Shown here one piece after another: positions 1 to 12,799 of a DNA stretch of 64,000 nucleotides. The notes under the pieces were generated by a model. It searched no databases and was not told the DNA's origin. It worked only from the letters and a program-made list of their open reading frames with translations. Both the position numbers and the translations under genes were made by a program. The number at the start of each line of letters is the position of its first letter. The first letter of the stretch is position 1. Origin of the DNA: Isoetes taiwanensis (lineage: Eukaryota > Streptophyta > Lycopodiopsida > Isoetales > Isoetaceae); the NCBI GenBank assembly GCA_021234155.1, contig JAJEKV010000332.1:60001-124000 (forward strand), in the 5' to 3' direction.

Positions 1-3000
1 CGAATATAACCTTCACCGATAAGCATTGCGCAAGGCCTTGCCTTCTGCAAAATGACTTGTTGCAGGATCTCCACGACCTGCAAAGCATGTCAACCACGTA
101 AACACAGAAACAAATGAAGGCCTTTCTAAATGATGATGATCTAGCATCAGCATTAACAATTAGTTAGACCACATGCCTTGAGTAATTTCTGCCTCTTCTG
201 CTCATATTTCAGGCCTTCTTGATGTGACCTGTCAAAAGGTTTGAGAACGGTCAGCATCAAAGTCCAAATGCAAAAAGAGCAAGGGTCTCAAATTGAACTT
301 CAATGTAGGCCCTCAAGCATGCCATGTGGTGCAAATAATCACAACAACTACTGTTTCGTGATCTCCACTGGTGGCTAGCTGCTTGGATCTTCCTATTCTA
401 GCTGCTGATGCTATCCAAATATGCTGCTATCAACAGAGGATTAACAAATGAAGCTTACATTAGACAATTCTTAACATCTAGGAAATGTAGGTGAATCGAT
501 TTGTTGCCAACAATTACTAACCTCAAATCACGCGAAGCTTTAACTGCAATCTGCTTTCTCAGAATTCTGTTAACAATTAAACAACATTCTATAAACATCA
601 CACAGTAAAATGATGATGCCAAGGAAGGAAAGCAAATGGAAACAAATGGGTTATCTGAATCATAAGAAGAACCTGCAACAACATTGGTGCAGACCCTGTA
701 TTGGCTCAAGATACAACAAATCGATTCTGCTTTTGCACAGACCTGCCTACCACCAGTCCGAGATTTGCAAACAGACCCATTGGCCTAATTTCTTACAGAC
801 AGAGTTGCAGACTCTGTATTCGGCTGCATAAGGCATTCCATAGTCCAACATAAGGCAGACTTTTTTCCAAACTGTATGCAGGAGCCTTAATGGCCAGACG
901 ACATCCCCCAAGCAAAGGGGTATTTGCAAAATTTGATATGTGGCTGCCATATCTGAATCAACTTTCCAACAGCTTTCTCTGCTTCTTGAGGAATTCTTCT
1001 CAGGTAAATCATGATAAACCGTCTCCAGTCTCGAACTTCAGCAGCTGCATTTGGTCGCTTATTCTAGCCTGAAGCTCTGTCTCTGTATTTTCGTCCTTTC
1101 TTCTTCTTCTGTAGTGTCCTTACCTAATCCGGCATCAGTGGAAGAGATCCCCAGCCAGCCAACGATTTGAGCTAAAATATAACTCTAGATTCGTCTTCCT
1201 TTTTTTAAACTAAAAACCTGCATTCATGGCCAGCATAGTTGAAAAACAAAACCGACCCAAATAACAAAGATAATGCATGCTTGCTGTAAAGCATACTTCT
1301 CAAGTTATCCATTGCGACCTGGAATTGGATCTTTGCTCTCCAGAACGGAAATGCTTGTTCAGAGTTCAAATGTGAATGGCGCCAAGATCAGAGGGCAAAA
1401 ATCGATATGAGGCGCCAGATAAGAGAGCAAAAAGACTCGCAGGAAGTAAAAAATTCGTAGGAAGGACCAAAGAGGGATTCAAATTTCGGCATTGAAGGTA
1501 GGCAACCAGCATCCCGCAAGAAAGCCGCAAGCGAGAAGGGAACGACGCATGCGTCTGCACATGCGGCGTTCCTGCACGCAACCCAACACACTCTTTTTTT
1601 TTAAAAGAAGATACTATTTACGCCTGGAAAAAAAAAAACAAGTTTTGAAACTTGTCCCTAGGAGTAAGGAGCTGACACAAGTGATTTGACACATATCCCA
1701 AAGTAATCTTTACTATTGACTTTTTCAATATCTCAAATGTTTCTGAGTTGTGCAAAATGTATAATTATATGACCATGAATTTTAGTAAAGGTTGCAATAT
1801 AATTTTGGAGGTGTATTATGTGTGATAAGCTTTCTCTTACTTTTTGATGTGCATGTATCTTTGTTAATGGGTCTTATAAGGATCATCGTTTTTGCATGTC
1901 TATGAAAAGGGATTTTTGGGTTGCCCGAAGGGCAAACCCCAGGGATGGATGTGGTCCATAAGAGATGTGCTCCGTATATTCCATTTGGAAAGCCAAGATC
2001 GTGGGAAAGAGTTCATTTGAAGGCTGAGAACAGGTTTAAACTAAGCTCAACTTAAAAGCCGTAAAACACGCATAATTTCTAATTGGAGTGTCCGTTTTGA
2101 AGGACAACAGAGTGGCATTTTAGTTTGCATGCATGCAAAAGCAACATTAATATGAATGGATAAAGAGGTATTGGAAGAAGCTAAATGTTGGTAAAAGTGG
2201 CTAAAGACCAGCACACCAAGACATAAATTATTTCCTTGCACATTATAACTGTGATGATATAGCAGAGAATGTAAGTGTTTGTAGAAAAAAAATTGAATCT
2301 ACAGCTAAGAATGTACAACATAGAAAATGCAAGAAGGAGTTGAACAGAATGGAATTGCAATAAGGTGAAGCCTATGTAAAGTGTGTATTGGTTTGTGAGA
2401 AAGCAGTTGAAGAAAAAGTAGGTGAAGCAGTTATTAATATGTCTGGTGAAGCAAAGTAAAGAAATAAAGATTATGTGCAAGAATTATATTGGAGAAATAC
2501 ATCTTATTCTAGAACCATCTTATTCTAGGACCCAATTTTTGGAAAAACAACGGAATAATTGCGAAATATTGATGAACAAATAGAAACTGGAATGTTGCGT
2601 AGTGAATGACGCATTTGTTTCATTGTAAAGACGAGTTATGAAAGTATTAACTTGTTGTAATACAATGTATAGGAAAGCATTTTTGGTAAAGTCAGTTAGT
2701 AAACAACTTATTGAGACATGACAAAGCAACAAAGTCAGAATACCCTGATTGGCTTCCTACAACAAACTTTCTTTTGCAGTCTGTAACTACGTTGCAGAAT
2801 ATCGTGGGCATGTCATCTGATTCTTTCATAGGTGTACCACTTTGTGATGCAAGGGTTTTATTGCAAGGAACCATGGTGAGATCTTCTTACAAGGTTGGGA
2901 GCCTGTGGCAGCTTAGGTCTAACATATAGTTAACTTTTAGAAACCTCCATAATTTTGGAGATTAGTTAAGAAATTCTTACTCAATATTTATGTAAAATAA

Positions 3001-3490
3001 CATTCAGTTGGATAAATGCCACTACACAGATTAACGGGGTGGTGTACCTTCTTATATTTTGTACCAAGACTCTGAGAATCAATAATGTTATTCCACATCT
3101 GCCATTATTAACAATAACCTCCTTGTGGTAAAGTCTTCTTACAGCTTCAACAAAAATGAATGGCATTGTTTTACAATTCTTATTTATCAGAATATTGTGC
3201 TTGATTAGGACATTGAGATGTTTGCTTGAGCACCCATTCTTGCCAAACTAAGGGGATGATCTGCAAGTCTGTCCCAATGTGAAGATAGGATATCTGAACT
3301 CAGTGGAGCTAGGTTCAGTGCATCTCAAGTTTTCTATATTTGTTGGATTATAAGCCCGCGAGAAAGTAGAGATGACATATCATGGAGAGCAATCATTACA
3401 ATGTATATGTTTAGCATGAGCTGGGAATTGTCTTCCCTTTCGAGCTTTTTTAAAGGATGCAGAAAGAGTAAAAAACTAGAGACATAGCAG
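1..3490. other. No recognisable gene
   Basis: I see short open frames on both strands but none with a domain, codon pattern or splice structure I can support. The stretch is moderately AT-rich. A small hairpin with stems reading GGTTGCCC and GGGCAAACC lies at about 1919-1938. Short A and T homopolymers occur at 1201-1206 and 1628-1637. Nothing here can be called a feature with confidence. Confidence 0.5.
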
Positions 3491-3539
3491 TTTTAAGTGC
3501 TTTTAAAGCATGTGGTTATCACGGATGTTTTTGACAAGG

Positions 3540-4680
3540 TCAAAGCCAGCAAACTTCTGGAGCATTATCCTTATGACTGCCCATTGATCTCCATCCCAAG
3601 ACAACCACACATATGGCCCTATCTATGGCTTTTCGCCAACAGAGTTGGAGGCTTTGCGAACCTATATCGAATAGAAACTTGCAACTGGATTTATTAGACA
3701 TTCTCAGTCACCTGCAAAGGCCCCATCTTCTTTGTCTTCAAGAAAGACGGTTCTTTGCAGTTGATTGTAGATTAATGCGTCCTCAATAAGATCATTGTGT
3801 GCAATTGATATCCTCTTCCTCTTATTCTAGAGCTACTTATGTGGCTGTAAGGCACATGATATTTCACTAAGATTGACCTTGAAGGCACCTATAATCTTAT
3901 TCGGATCAAGGAAGATGATGAGTGGAAGGCAACCTTCTGAACGCAGGATCTCTTTGTCATCATCTATTTGGATGATATTCTGACCTCTTCGAAGACTCTA
4001 AAAGAGCATGAAGAATATGTTCGAAAGGTCCTTCAGAAGCTGCAAAAAGATGGGCTTTATGCCAAGTAGAAACAGTATCAGTACAAACAAGATAATGTCG
4101 AGCTCCTTGGCTATCGGATCACCTCTCATGGAGTCTCTATGGAGGCCGCAAAGGTCAACACTACTTTAAAGTGACAAAGCGTTTATGATCCGAGATATTT
4201 AGTGATTTCTTGGATTTGCACCTTCTATTGACATTTTATTCAATATTATTTTGAGATTGCTCTTCCTTTGACACGCCCCATGGCAAAGGATGTGCATTTG
4301 AATGGAATGTGGAGGCAAAAATTCTTTCATTAATATGAAACATGTTTTTACTACAACACCAGTTCTTGCTCATGCAGATCCTTCATGCCCATATTTTTTG
4401 TCGAAGCGGGTGCTTCTGATTTTGTTCTTGGCAGTATCCGATCACAAGAGGGGAATGACCATAAACTGCATCCAATCGTCCATCACTCGAGGAAGTTCCA
4501 GGCTGTCAAAATCAACTATTCGATTTATGATAAGGAGATGTTGGCGATATTGAATTTTTTCGAGGAGTCGTTTCCTAGAACGATCTCCTCATATGGTCAC
4601 AGTCCATATGGATCATCAAAATCTAGAATATTTTCAGTCTGTGCACAAGCAAAGACAGAAGATCCTATGTAAGTTAAGTG
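3540..4680 (+). mobile_element. Decayed Ty3/gypsy pol fragment (RT and RNase H)
   Basis: Conceptual translation across stops and frame changes gives the usual order of a Ty3/gypsy polyprotein. First comes a region ending in FVFKKDGSLQLIVD (about 3735-3770), then a KIDLEGTYNLIRIKE stretch (about 3870-3910). The catalytic YLDD of reverse transcriptase is in [11 protein letters not shown] (about 3950-3985), followed by a conserved LLGYRITSHGVS segment. RNase H starts at about 4330 and includes FFVEAGASDFVLGSI and KINYSIYDKEMLAI (about 4390-4550). About 100 residues of the RT palm are missing between the TF.TQD and LFVIIY blocks, an internal deletion. Many in-frame stops make it non-functional. 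No LTRs, protease or integrase were found next to it. Confidence 0.85.
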
Positions 4681-7500
4681 CTAGACAATGACAATGTAAT
4701 CAAATAAAATACAACTCATGAGCATCATAAGCAAAGAACATAGCCAGAATACCAAGCCATCATAATGTGGGACAATGGGAAGCTCAACTAGCCTACATTC
4801 AGGACCTGTTGGCAAAAAAATGCCTAGCCAGCTTACATTCCAAACCCTGTACCGGGAGTGGTGGGGTGAATATGGCATATTCACTCAGCCCACGTCTGGC
4901 ACTGGAGGACCTCTTACCATGAAGTCCAAGAATTGACGTAGTATCCTAAATAGGAAAAGTATGTCCAGTGTTACAGAGCACATGAATATAAAGAACATAG
5001 ATGAACATGAGCATGCCTGAGCAACCTAGGCCACCAAATCTGGAATCCCGACCCTAGATGATCCAAATACACGATAAAATGCCAAGACAACTGTGGTGCA
5101 ATACAATGATCACGACATGTAGTATTCACAAATTCACTATACATGTGCCTAGCTCATACCCTTGTCGAGGTTGCCCATACAAACCATATCGAAGTAGCTC
5201 ATTTACCGATGAAGATTATGTATGATCACAATCCAAACATGTCAAAGAAGTAGCAAACCTTGTGTCATACTGATGTAGGTTGAATATTTATGCACTTTAT
5301 TGAGCAATAGCAATACGAATATTCTCCCATCCGGAAAGTTTACTATTCAAAGCCCCAATATAAGGAATGCAACTCCATATTAGCTTCTGTTAACTCCATT
5401 AACCATAATAACTTACCATACTTTCTACTATAAGTCTCTTGCCAATTCATCCAATACCATGTCGAGGGAGCTAAATAAATGATGAAGAACCACTACTATA
5501 GTGTTGATGCTAGAGCCACTATTAACACACCAAGAATATTAGTATTAGAAACACTAGGTAAGGTTTTTAAACATTCTACTAAAAACTCCACTTTCCACAT
5601 CAAAAAGATGTATTCATGCAACTAATGAAAAACCTTAAAAACCCAGCACTTCCAACTTAAAAATCAATATAACCTGATGACTGCAACACATGTAATCCTT
5701 GTCACATGATCCTGAACTATAGCTCCATATCTAGGAGCCTAGAGAACCTGTGCAACGATGCCTTAGAATTATATCACTTTATTATTTACCTTGAACCACC
5801 AGTTTTCATTTAAGACAATTTATTCTCTTCCTTTAGTATATTTAATCATTCGAACAATGCATACATGTTCCAGGACAACTCCTTAGATGCCCCACTAAAA
5901 GCACACTTTCAGTTCTTGATTCATCAAAACCGGCCTCCTATATGTAGGTTCAACATGATCAACATGATTTTCTCGTCCTATTTCTGCTCTGCAAATTTGC
6001 CACTGCACAACTGTCTCACTCAGCAAGTAATATTAATTATTTCAATCCATACCACTTTGACATTCTACTGGCATATTACCCTTCCACGGGCTCACCAAGC
6101 CTTATGAGATATGATTCAAAGTTATATCACAAAGGCATCAAAACCCAAGATTGATTCCACCACTCCACTGGTATTCCATCCTTGTCAACATGCTACAATC
6201 TAATTGCAGCCCAGCTGATTGCAAACCATCCAGCTTATGCGACAGCTTCTCAAACATATGACATAGCCATGAACCGCTTACAGAAGGATACCTAAATCTA
6301 ATCGTGGCAACATAGGCAAATCTCAATTAAATAAGTGAGACTCCCCACCTGGGAAAAAAAAAAGGATAATTGTTCACTTCTTGATGCAATCACCGAGCTC
6401 TTTCCTTCTGCCACGAAATTCGTTTCTGGCCTCCTCACTCAACTAAAAGCTCTTGCAAAAATCCTTTTCTAAAGAGGCAAAACACTTGCTTATATGTTCT
6501 TCCTACTACATGCATGATGCCAAGCATGTATATGTACGTATATAAATGCATATAATGGCCTATCAAGTGGCCAGACCGTTACACTCAGTGATGTAGCTAC
6601 CCATATTAATGGTGACACCCCCAAATTTTTATAGCTTTTGTACTTATTGTGAATTTTCGTTGCATTCCTCTGGAAAGTCCGATTTGGGCGATCCTTCGAC
6701 CCATTCCGAGTGGAATCTTGGGGTTCATGCACAATTATCGCTCCAAGTTTATTAGAAGGTTTATTGACTCAATTATTTCTACCCCCTAGTCTATAACTTA
6801 ATTCAACTTATGACCCTACTAATGGAGGAAAGAAAAAATTCTTCCACATTTCGAGGCTCAAGGTTGGAATCCATATTCCAAACTTTCACTAGGATAGTTA
6901 GTTATCTCTCCTAGGATCATGGCCAGTGCTTGATCTTGGTCAACCAAGATCATTGATACCGTTGTGACACTCCTTACGCTATATACAGCAGCATGTTGTA
7001 TACATCGAAGGACCCTCTCCATCCAACGACAATCCATCGTATGGACCTCCATCTATCTCGTGTCTGAGATGGTCAAACAATGAGCAGAAGATATGGAGAT
7101 GTCATTTTGGTCGGTCCTCTATAGCTCTACATCAACGAAATCAAATATATAAACGTAAGCACTAGTAATAATATAACAACAAGACTACCTCGAAAGGTAG
7201 TGATAATCCATCCCATCACAATACATCAATATATATCAAACACATCATGAGCTTCAAACGGAGGCTCCTACCCAGCTCAGACTCAAGAGGGAGTTGACTC
7301 ACTGATGGGGGTTTCCAAATAGACCAGACCGAGCTATAACAATGACTAGGGCTGGGCGATAGACAATGGCTAGGGTTGACTACTCCGTCCGCCCCTCCTG
7401 TACATACTTTGCAGATAAGCTAAATTATGGTGACTATAACATGCTAGAGACATAATCGCATGCTATCATCCAACGAGACTAGGGTTGCATCTCCATGGTT
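4681..7500. other. No recognisable gene
   Basis: Only short, incoherent open frames occur on both strands. There is no domain, no RNA gene and no inverted or tandem repeat that I can support. It may be old retroelement sequence decayed past recognition. Confidence 0.5.
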
Positions 7501-7515
7501 TATGAGGTAGAAGGG

Positions 7516-7745
7516 TTGCATCTGGAGCATCCAAAGTTAGATCAGAGTGTTTTGTAGTGCATTGAAAAGCTTACTCTATGATCTTTCCAATGGGTTTTTT
7601 AGCGGGTGCTCGTTTCTCATTAATTCGGCCATCTCAAGGGTGTTGTGTCAGTAGTATCTTTTGGCTCATATTTGGAGCATCAACTCAAATCGGAGTGTTC
7701 TTTGATGCGTTGGAAAGCTTACTTTGTGATATTTTTAATGGTGTC
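7516..7745 (+). repeat. Two diverged direct copies about 155 bp apart
   Basis: A block beginning TGGAGCATC at about 7516 recurs at about 7671, each followed by GAGTGTT and later AAAGCTTACT. The copies share most positions over about 75 bp. They are non-coding as far as I can see and lie just left of the MITE. The unit may be part of an old LTR or another dispersed repeat. Confidence 0.55.
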
Positions 7746-7848
7746 CATATTGGGGAGGGGGGGCTGATTGCTGATGTAGCTCTGCTCTATTTCGCTTCTA
7801 AAGGCATTGGCTCCTTCCATTCCTTTGCGGCAGTAAGGGGGCCCGTCT

Positions 7849-8108
7849 GGGTAAAAGCATGAAAGGGTGTCTATAAATGTATCCCTTTTGGTACATGTGG
7901 CTATATTACACAAATCACCCAAAGTACCCAAAAAGTACATGCATAGCCAAAACATATCCGAAATTTAGCTTAAATGTATATGCAAAGTACATAAAATCGA
8001 AAAGTGTATGTTTATACAAGTAAAAAATAACCAAAATGTACGTGAAAAGTATCCATATTTGTACATCAATTCAGTACAATGTACGTACACCCTTTCATGC
8101 TTTTACCC
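7849..8108. mobile_element. MITE with 22-bp perfect terminal repeats and GTCT target duplication
   Basis: A 22-bp terminal sequence starting GGGTAAAAGCATGAAAGG (7849-7870) is repeated as its exact reverse complement at 8087-8108. The four bases before it (7845-7848) and the four after it (8109-8112) are both GTCT. The 260-bp interior is AT-rich, rich in GTAC words, and has no open frame of note. Perfect terminal repeats plus an exact short target duplication are the hallmark of a non-autonomous DNA transposon. The superfamily is not clear from a 4-bp duplication. The terminal repeat is unrelated in sequence to that of the large transposon at 15.5-28.0 kb. Confidence 0.9.
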
Positions 8109-8112
8109 GTCT

Positions 8113-9170
8113 GTGGTGCATGTTAATCCCTTTGCTAGCACATTAGCACCTCATTTAACGCAACCAGAGTCTGATCATCACCCGTTCAAGTTTCAAGTCT
8201 CTAAGATCCGTAAACAAAGATAACAGCTACAAAGGTAAGGTCACTCAACATCTCAATAAAGATACTCATTATCAACAACAGGCATTGGGTAGGGCATTGC
8301 ATCTTTACTCTCAATGAGACAAGCGGTATCCAATGCATACTTCCACAAGTGCTGGCATTGCAGATGGCTCAGAGGAATCTCCAACATGCGTTAGAGGTTC
8401 AACACATGGTGCTGAAGGGAAGCGGATTGCATCTGCTATAGATGTTGGAAATGAAAATTGCACAGAAACACCTCCAACATGCATTGGAGGTACAACTCGG
8501 CTGACGAAGGGGAGCGGATTGCTGAGATATTGACTCCAGAAGATTTACCCAAGATCCCCCCTTGTCCAGCTCGTCTTCCTCTCTATGTCAATTTGCCTTA
8601 AAAAGACTTGGAAAACAAGTTTGACATTCTTACTTCTATTTTGCACATGCAACAACAAAAGATGACACAATTTAGATATGCATTGAGGTCTAAATTTGCA
8701 AAGTGCTGTAATGACTATTCGTCCCATGCCAAAGCCACATGACTATTTCTAAGATACACAAAGGAGCGCAAAGGCAAGGGTCATGTATCCGTGTAGGAGC
8801 CAAGACCACGCCACCAAAGAAGAAGAGACTAAGAAGAGCCCATGGCATGAGGATGCCATGACCTTGGAGCGTGAGTCTCATGCAGCACGAATCAAGGCAA
8901 TTATGACTAGACCTCCTGATGTTATGAAAGATTCCCTCGCAATGTCAGCAGAGATTTTGGGATTAGATAACTAATATTAGAGGCAGTCTTTTTGCTATTT
9001 TGGGCCTAAGGCCATTGTACTATTTATATCAGAAGCTTAGACTTGAGAGTTTAAACAAAACTTAATATTTTTTTGTTGTCTCGGCTCTGCGTTACGCGAG
9101 ACCTCATGTATCTAAGTTTATCATTTCAAGGGATTTTTATCTTAATATAAAGTTTCTCTTGTCTATTAGC
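8113..9170 (+). other. Unrecognised region with an internal duplicated motif; right part LTR-like
   Basis: At 8333-8533 an open frame of 66 codons holds two related segments: ESPTCVRGSTHGAEG and ETPPTCIGGTTRLTKG, about 32 codons apart. Downstream pieces reading MQQQKMTQFRYALRSK (about 8645-8690) look protein-like but are broken by stops. The segment 9000-9170 has a composition typical of a retrotransposon LTR and leader upstream of the gag-like frame at 9.4 kb. I could not find the matching second LTR, so that is inference. Confidence 0.35.
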
Positions 9171-9250
9171 TTTTCATTTTCATTCTCATTCTCATTCTCA
9201 TTCTCATTCTCATTCTCATTCTCATTCTCATTCTCATTCTCATTCTTATT
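9171..9250 (+). repeat. (CATTCT)n microsatellite
   Basis: About 12 copies of the hexamer CATTCT run from 9171 to 9246, slightly degenerate at the left edge. Because six divides by three, both strands stay open across it and give spurious Ser/Phe and Asn/Glu repeats. These should not be read as protein. Confidence 0.95.
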
Positions 9251-9419
9251 GCTTGTTCTTAATTCTCTTACCTGCAAAATCTTGCGTGATACTCTACACT
9301 CAGGATTTATCTCCTTGATCCATGGATCCTCACAAAGGGCTGTCTTGCAGACGATCCTAAAGCCAGACCCAAAACATTGTCGCCGCTGCCCAGTCTTACT
9401 TTTTTCTTTCATCTCTAAG

Positions 9420-10440
9420 ATGTCTCTTCCGAATTTCACTCAAGAAGAGCTTCTCTGCCAAACTGCTGCTCGCCTGGCTAGACAACAATGCCAGGAAGCT
9501 ACTCATGATCCTTATCTTGGAGACTATGATATTGAGGGAGGTCATCCATCTTCGTGTGCCCATTCGGCACCTCCCACACCTCAAGTTTCTTCGCTTCATG
9601 ACCCTCCCACGCATTGTCGAGCTTGTTAGCAACCACATTCGCCATAATATTGGTGATCTTACTCTTGATGTTAAAGATTGTGTTGCTCCATCTCCAGACA
9701 TCAAGACTTCTGCTTGTTCAAGACCATTAGGCTTCACTATGATGCCACCTACAGTAGCTATGGGAGGACTATTTCTTTCTATCATGCCCAACTACCTAGT
9801 CAAGTACCATTGCCTCAGGCTCGTTATGTTTCTGGCAATCCTGATGTGCCTTCAAGACTAAATGTGAAACTTCTTTATCCCATTTTTGGCAATGCTAATG
9901 GCAAACCTACTGTTGAACAGAGTTCATAGGCACATAAAACGAATTTAAGTCTTCCACTATTCTCCATGGTCACTCTCAGCTCCATATTAAGCTTCATATC
10001 TTCTCCACCATGCTACAAGGCACACCACACTAGTGGCTCATGGCAAACAAAGGCCACTGGGAACAAAGTTGGCATAACATGAAGTGGCATTTCTAGCCCA
10101 CTATGGTTCTTCTGACGATGACCAACAACTTTTGAAGTAACTCAATGATCTGCAACAATAGATCACAGAGTCTGCACGGGACTTTGCACGGGACTTTGCT
10201 GACAAATTTCATTTTCTTGTATACAAACTCAAATAGTATCCCACCCCAGAGCCAGATTTTAATATGGTTCCTGCAAGATCTACTTCCAACTATTCGTTTC
10301 ATGACAAAATGTTCGTGCCCCAAGTCTCTGGATCAGGCTATCAAGTTGGTGAATCATTTGGTCAACATATCTTCCCGTGAGTTTCCTCTTTCTGACCTCT
10401 CCTTCATGCTACCCGTTATGCTTCCTCAGAACTCTGCGCC
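9420..10440 (+). pseudogene. Ty3/gypsy gag remnant
   Basis: The frame opens at 9420 with MSLPNFTQEELL and runs 70 codons to a stop. Gag-like pieces then appear in shifting frames. The clearest, at about 9960-10100, reads roughly as STMLQGTPHWW followed by GHWEQSWHNMKWHF. This matches the conserved gag pattern in which a small hydrophobic block is followed by a tryptophan and a final W..F motif. It sits just upstream of a protease, RT and integrase in the same direction. Multiple stops and frameshifts mean it is not expressed as a full product. Confidence 0.6.
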
Positions 10441-10445
10441 ACCTC

Positions 10446-10850
10446 TGTAATGTTCATGATCGACATGCCCTTAATCAACTGGGAAAACTCTCTAGACGTT
10501 TATGAGTAGTCGCTTCTACCCATTTATGCCAGTGTTTCGGGAACGCAACACCAAGATCCACTCGAGCAGTCTCCTATGGGTCCGTTATAATATCTTCCAC
10601 TAAGCTATACTCGTCCTCGAGCATCACAATACCGTAGATCACACCGTCCCGTCAACGATAGTCGGGGTCATACTTGCCCCTATGGAGACTCTAACTCGAG
10701 CACTGCTTTGATACCAAATGTAATGTTCCTAAGTAGCATGTCCTTAACCAACTGGGCAAAACCATCTAGTATGAGTAGTCGCTTCTAGCGATTTATGCTG
10801 ATACGTGATACCAAGATCCACTTGAGCATTCTCCCATGGGTCTGTTACAA
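10446..10850. repeat. Direct repeat pair with primer-binding-site-like sequences
   Basis: A block of about 130-145 bp starting TGTAATGTTC occurs at 10446-10590 and again, diverged, at 10719-10850 (273 bp apart). Both copies contain GAGTAGTCGCTTCTA and a CCAAGATCCACT word. Just left of the second copy is TTTGATACCA (10707-10716), and about 35 bp past it is TGGTATCAGGGCC (about 10885). These resemble the initiator-tRNA-Met primer binding site TGGTATCAGAGC on opposite strands. This suggests a small LTR-type (TRIM-like) element or a solo-LTR pair inside the gag region. The orientation is ambiguous. Confidence 0.4.
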
Positions 10851-11829
10851 ACTCAGCGCTCATCTATCACAACGAAGTCAAATATGGTATCAGGGCCATC
10901 TTGTGAGTAAGTGCAACTCCACACATGGACCTCCTTATTGCAAATGTTACAATATGTGCAATCTTGCCACGGAAGAATGCCCCATGCCCTTTCGTCAAAA
11001 GCTTGTCTTTCAAGTACAAACTATGCCTTCGCAACCTCAGTAGTCTCAGCCACAACGAGAGCAGTCTTCACATCCACTTTTTGATCCTGCTTAAGCTCAG
11101 TGTTATCATTGCAGGGAGTGGAGACATACTATTATTATGTGCCCTCAGCTTCTGCAATTCAAGTTCAGCTTTCTGGCACCAACTAGACCACTTCGGTCTG
11201 AATCACAGCCTATCAACTTTGGGTGACTAATGATAAACAAAGCCCACGGCCTACATTGCATAAACCATCACGCACTTCTCAGAAACAACAACCACCTCCA
11301 CAAGTCTCTTTCCAAATTGTGGATCAATATGCTTAGAGATCTATTAAGCTTCAAATCCTCATGTTCAACAGTCAAATTGGGTTGGCTTGGTGCCCTGCCA
11401 AACTCATGGTACTCAATCCTTTTCTCTCCTACCTCAGGATGCACAACCTGCCTTTGAAGTTGCTTAGGATCCCTCCACCAAAACGATTCATTTTGCTCCC
11501 GATCTTGAAAAATTAATGTCTCATGTCATGCCTAAAGTATCCTTAAATTTATGCAAGCCGCTAAAGGTCGCATGCTCACCAGTGTTCATGCCATCACCTA
11601 CGCTCAACAACGGGCGGCAAAACCATCTATATCCATGCCAACTTCATGCGTTCAGACATATTCTAACAGCGCGACTGAAGTTGAGCTCCTAAGGGAAGTG
11701 TCAGCTCCTTACCCACAAAGCTTGCGCCTCTTGACACGACTATTTCCTTGGCACATGTTCCATTGGAGTTGCAAGAAGAATGCAAAAATCAAGATCCCTC
11801 TTAGTCTGACTACTATCTTGAAGTCTTCA

Positions 11830-12140
11830 TCCATTATTCTTATTGGTGCAGTTGCCACTTCCACGCCCACTGTCAATGCCGTTGTTGGGAATTAGCAAGT
11901 TAACCACATTCAGATCGATGGTGGTAGCGCTGTCAATCTCATCACAGACAAACTCTAACAACGACTAGGAATCAACGAATTATATAGTACCCCTTATGAT
12001 ATCAAGCTGGCCAATGATCACATCATGTGTCCTCAAGGTGTCACTCCTTAACTGATGATCAACTTTGGTGATCTCCAATTTCCTCTGGAATTTGGTGTGT
12101 CCCTTCCTTCGACAGGCTTAGAGCATTCATTATTGGACTA
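11830..12140 (+). pseudogene. Ty3/gypsy aspartic protease remnant
   Basis: The translation reads IDGGSAVNLITD at about 11915-11950, the retropepsin active-site motif (usually D-S/T-G-S, here D-G-G-S). It is followed by DIKLANDHIMCPQGV and FGDLQFPLEFGVS, which match the flap and C-terminal half of retroviral-type proteases. Stops interrupt the frame at about 11957 and 12049. It lies between gag and reverse transcriptase, as expected for a Ty3/gypsy polyprotein. The Gly at the second motif position and the stops make it inactive. Confidence 0.75.
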
Positions 12141-12799
12141 CCGATCAACTCATCATCACTGATGACCACTTAAATGCCACTATGGATTTAGAAATTGGGC
12201 AACTTATCGCTGTTGAAAATGTTGAATCATCTCTGTCTGACAGTACCTCCGATGATGTCCATAATATTTATCAAGTTCAAGCTTCCGCTGCCGAGTTTCC
12301 TTCATCTGCTTATCTTGAATATGTCGATCCTTGGAATGACATGAATCTTGATAATAACTTGGTTGCTACTTTGATCGATCCTTATCTTGCGTCTCTTGTT
12401 CTGTGGATACAACTGCCATCATGAAACAACCAATCATTGATCCAGATCAACCACCTTTGTCCTTCATCACCACTCTTACCACACCACCAGTTCTTCTGCA
12501 GCCACCGACCCATATTATCACGAATGCCAATGTCATTCCGCATATTCAAACTACCAAAGTGGAGATTCTTGATTTAGGACAAAATCAACCTATTCAATTT
12601 GCAGCTAGCCTCTTTCAACCTTTTCGAGAACGTGTTATCTGACTTTTCAAGAAATTGTATGGAGCTACAAAGATTTATGGGGCATCAAGAAAGAGTTAGG
12701 TAAGCTGACTATTCCTATCAAACAACTCGTTTGATCTAGCAATGATGGTATTGGCTCAACCCAAATTACTGTAACCACATAAAGGCTGAAACCGATAAA

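Noticed and set aside
9159-9250. Long open frames on both strands with Ser/Phe or Asn/Glu repeats
   Set aside because: They are produced by the (CATTCT)n hexamer, whose length is a multiple of three. The flanking parts have no coding signal on the minus strand.
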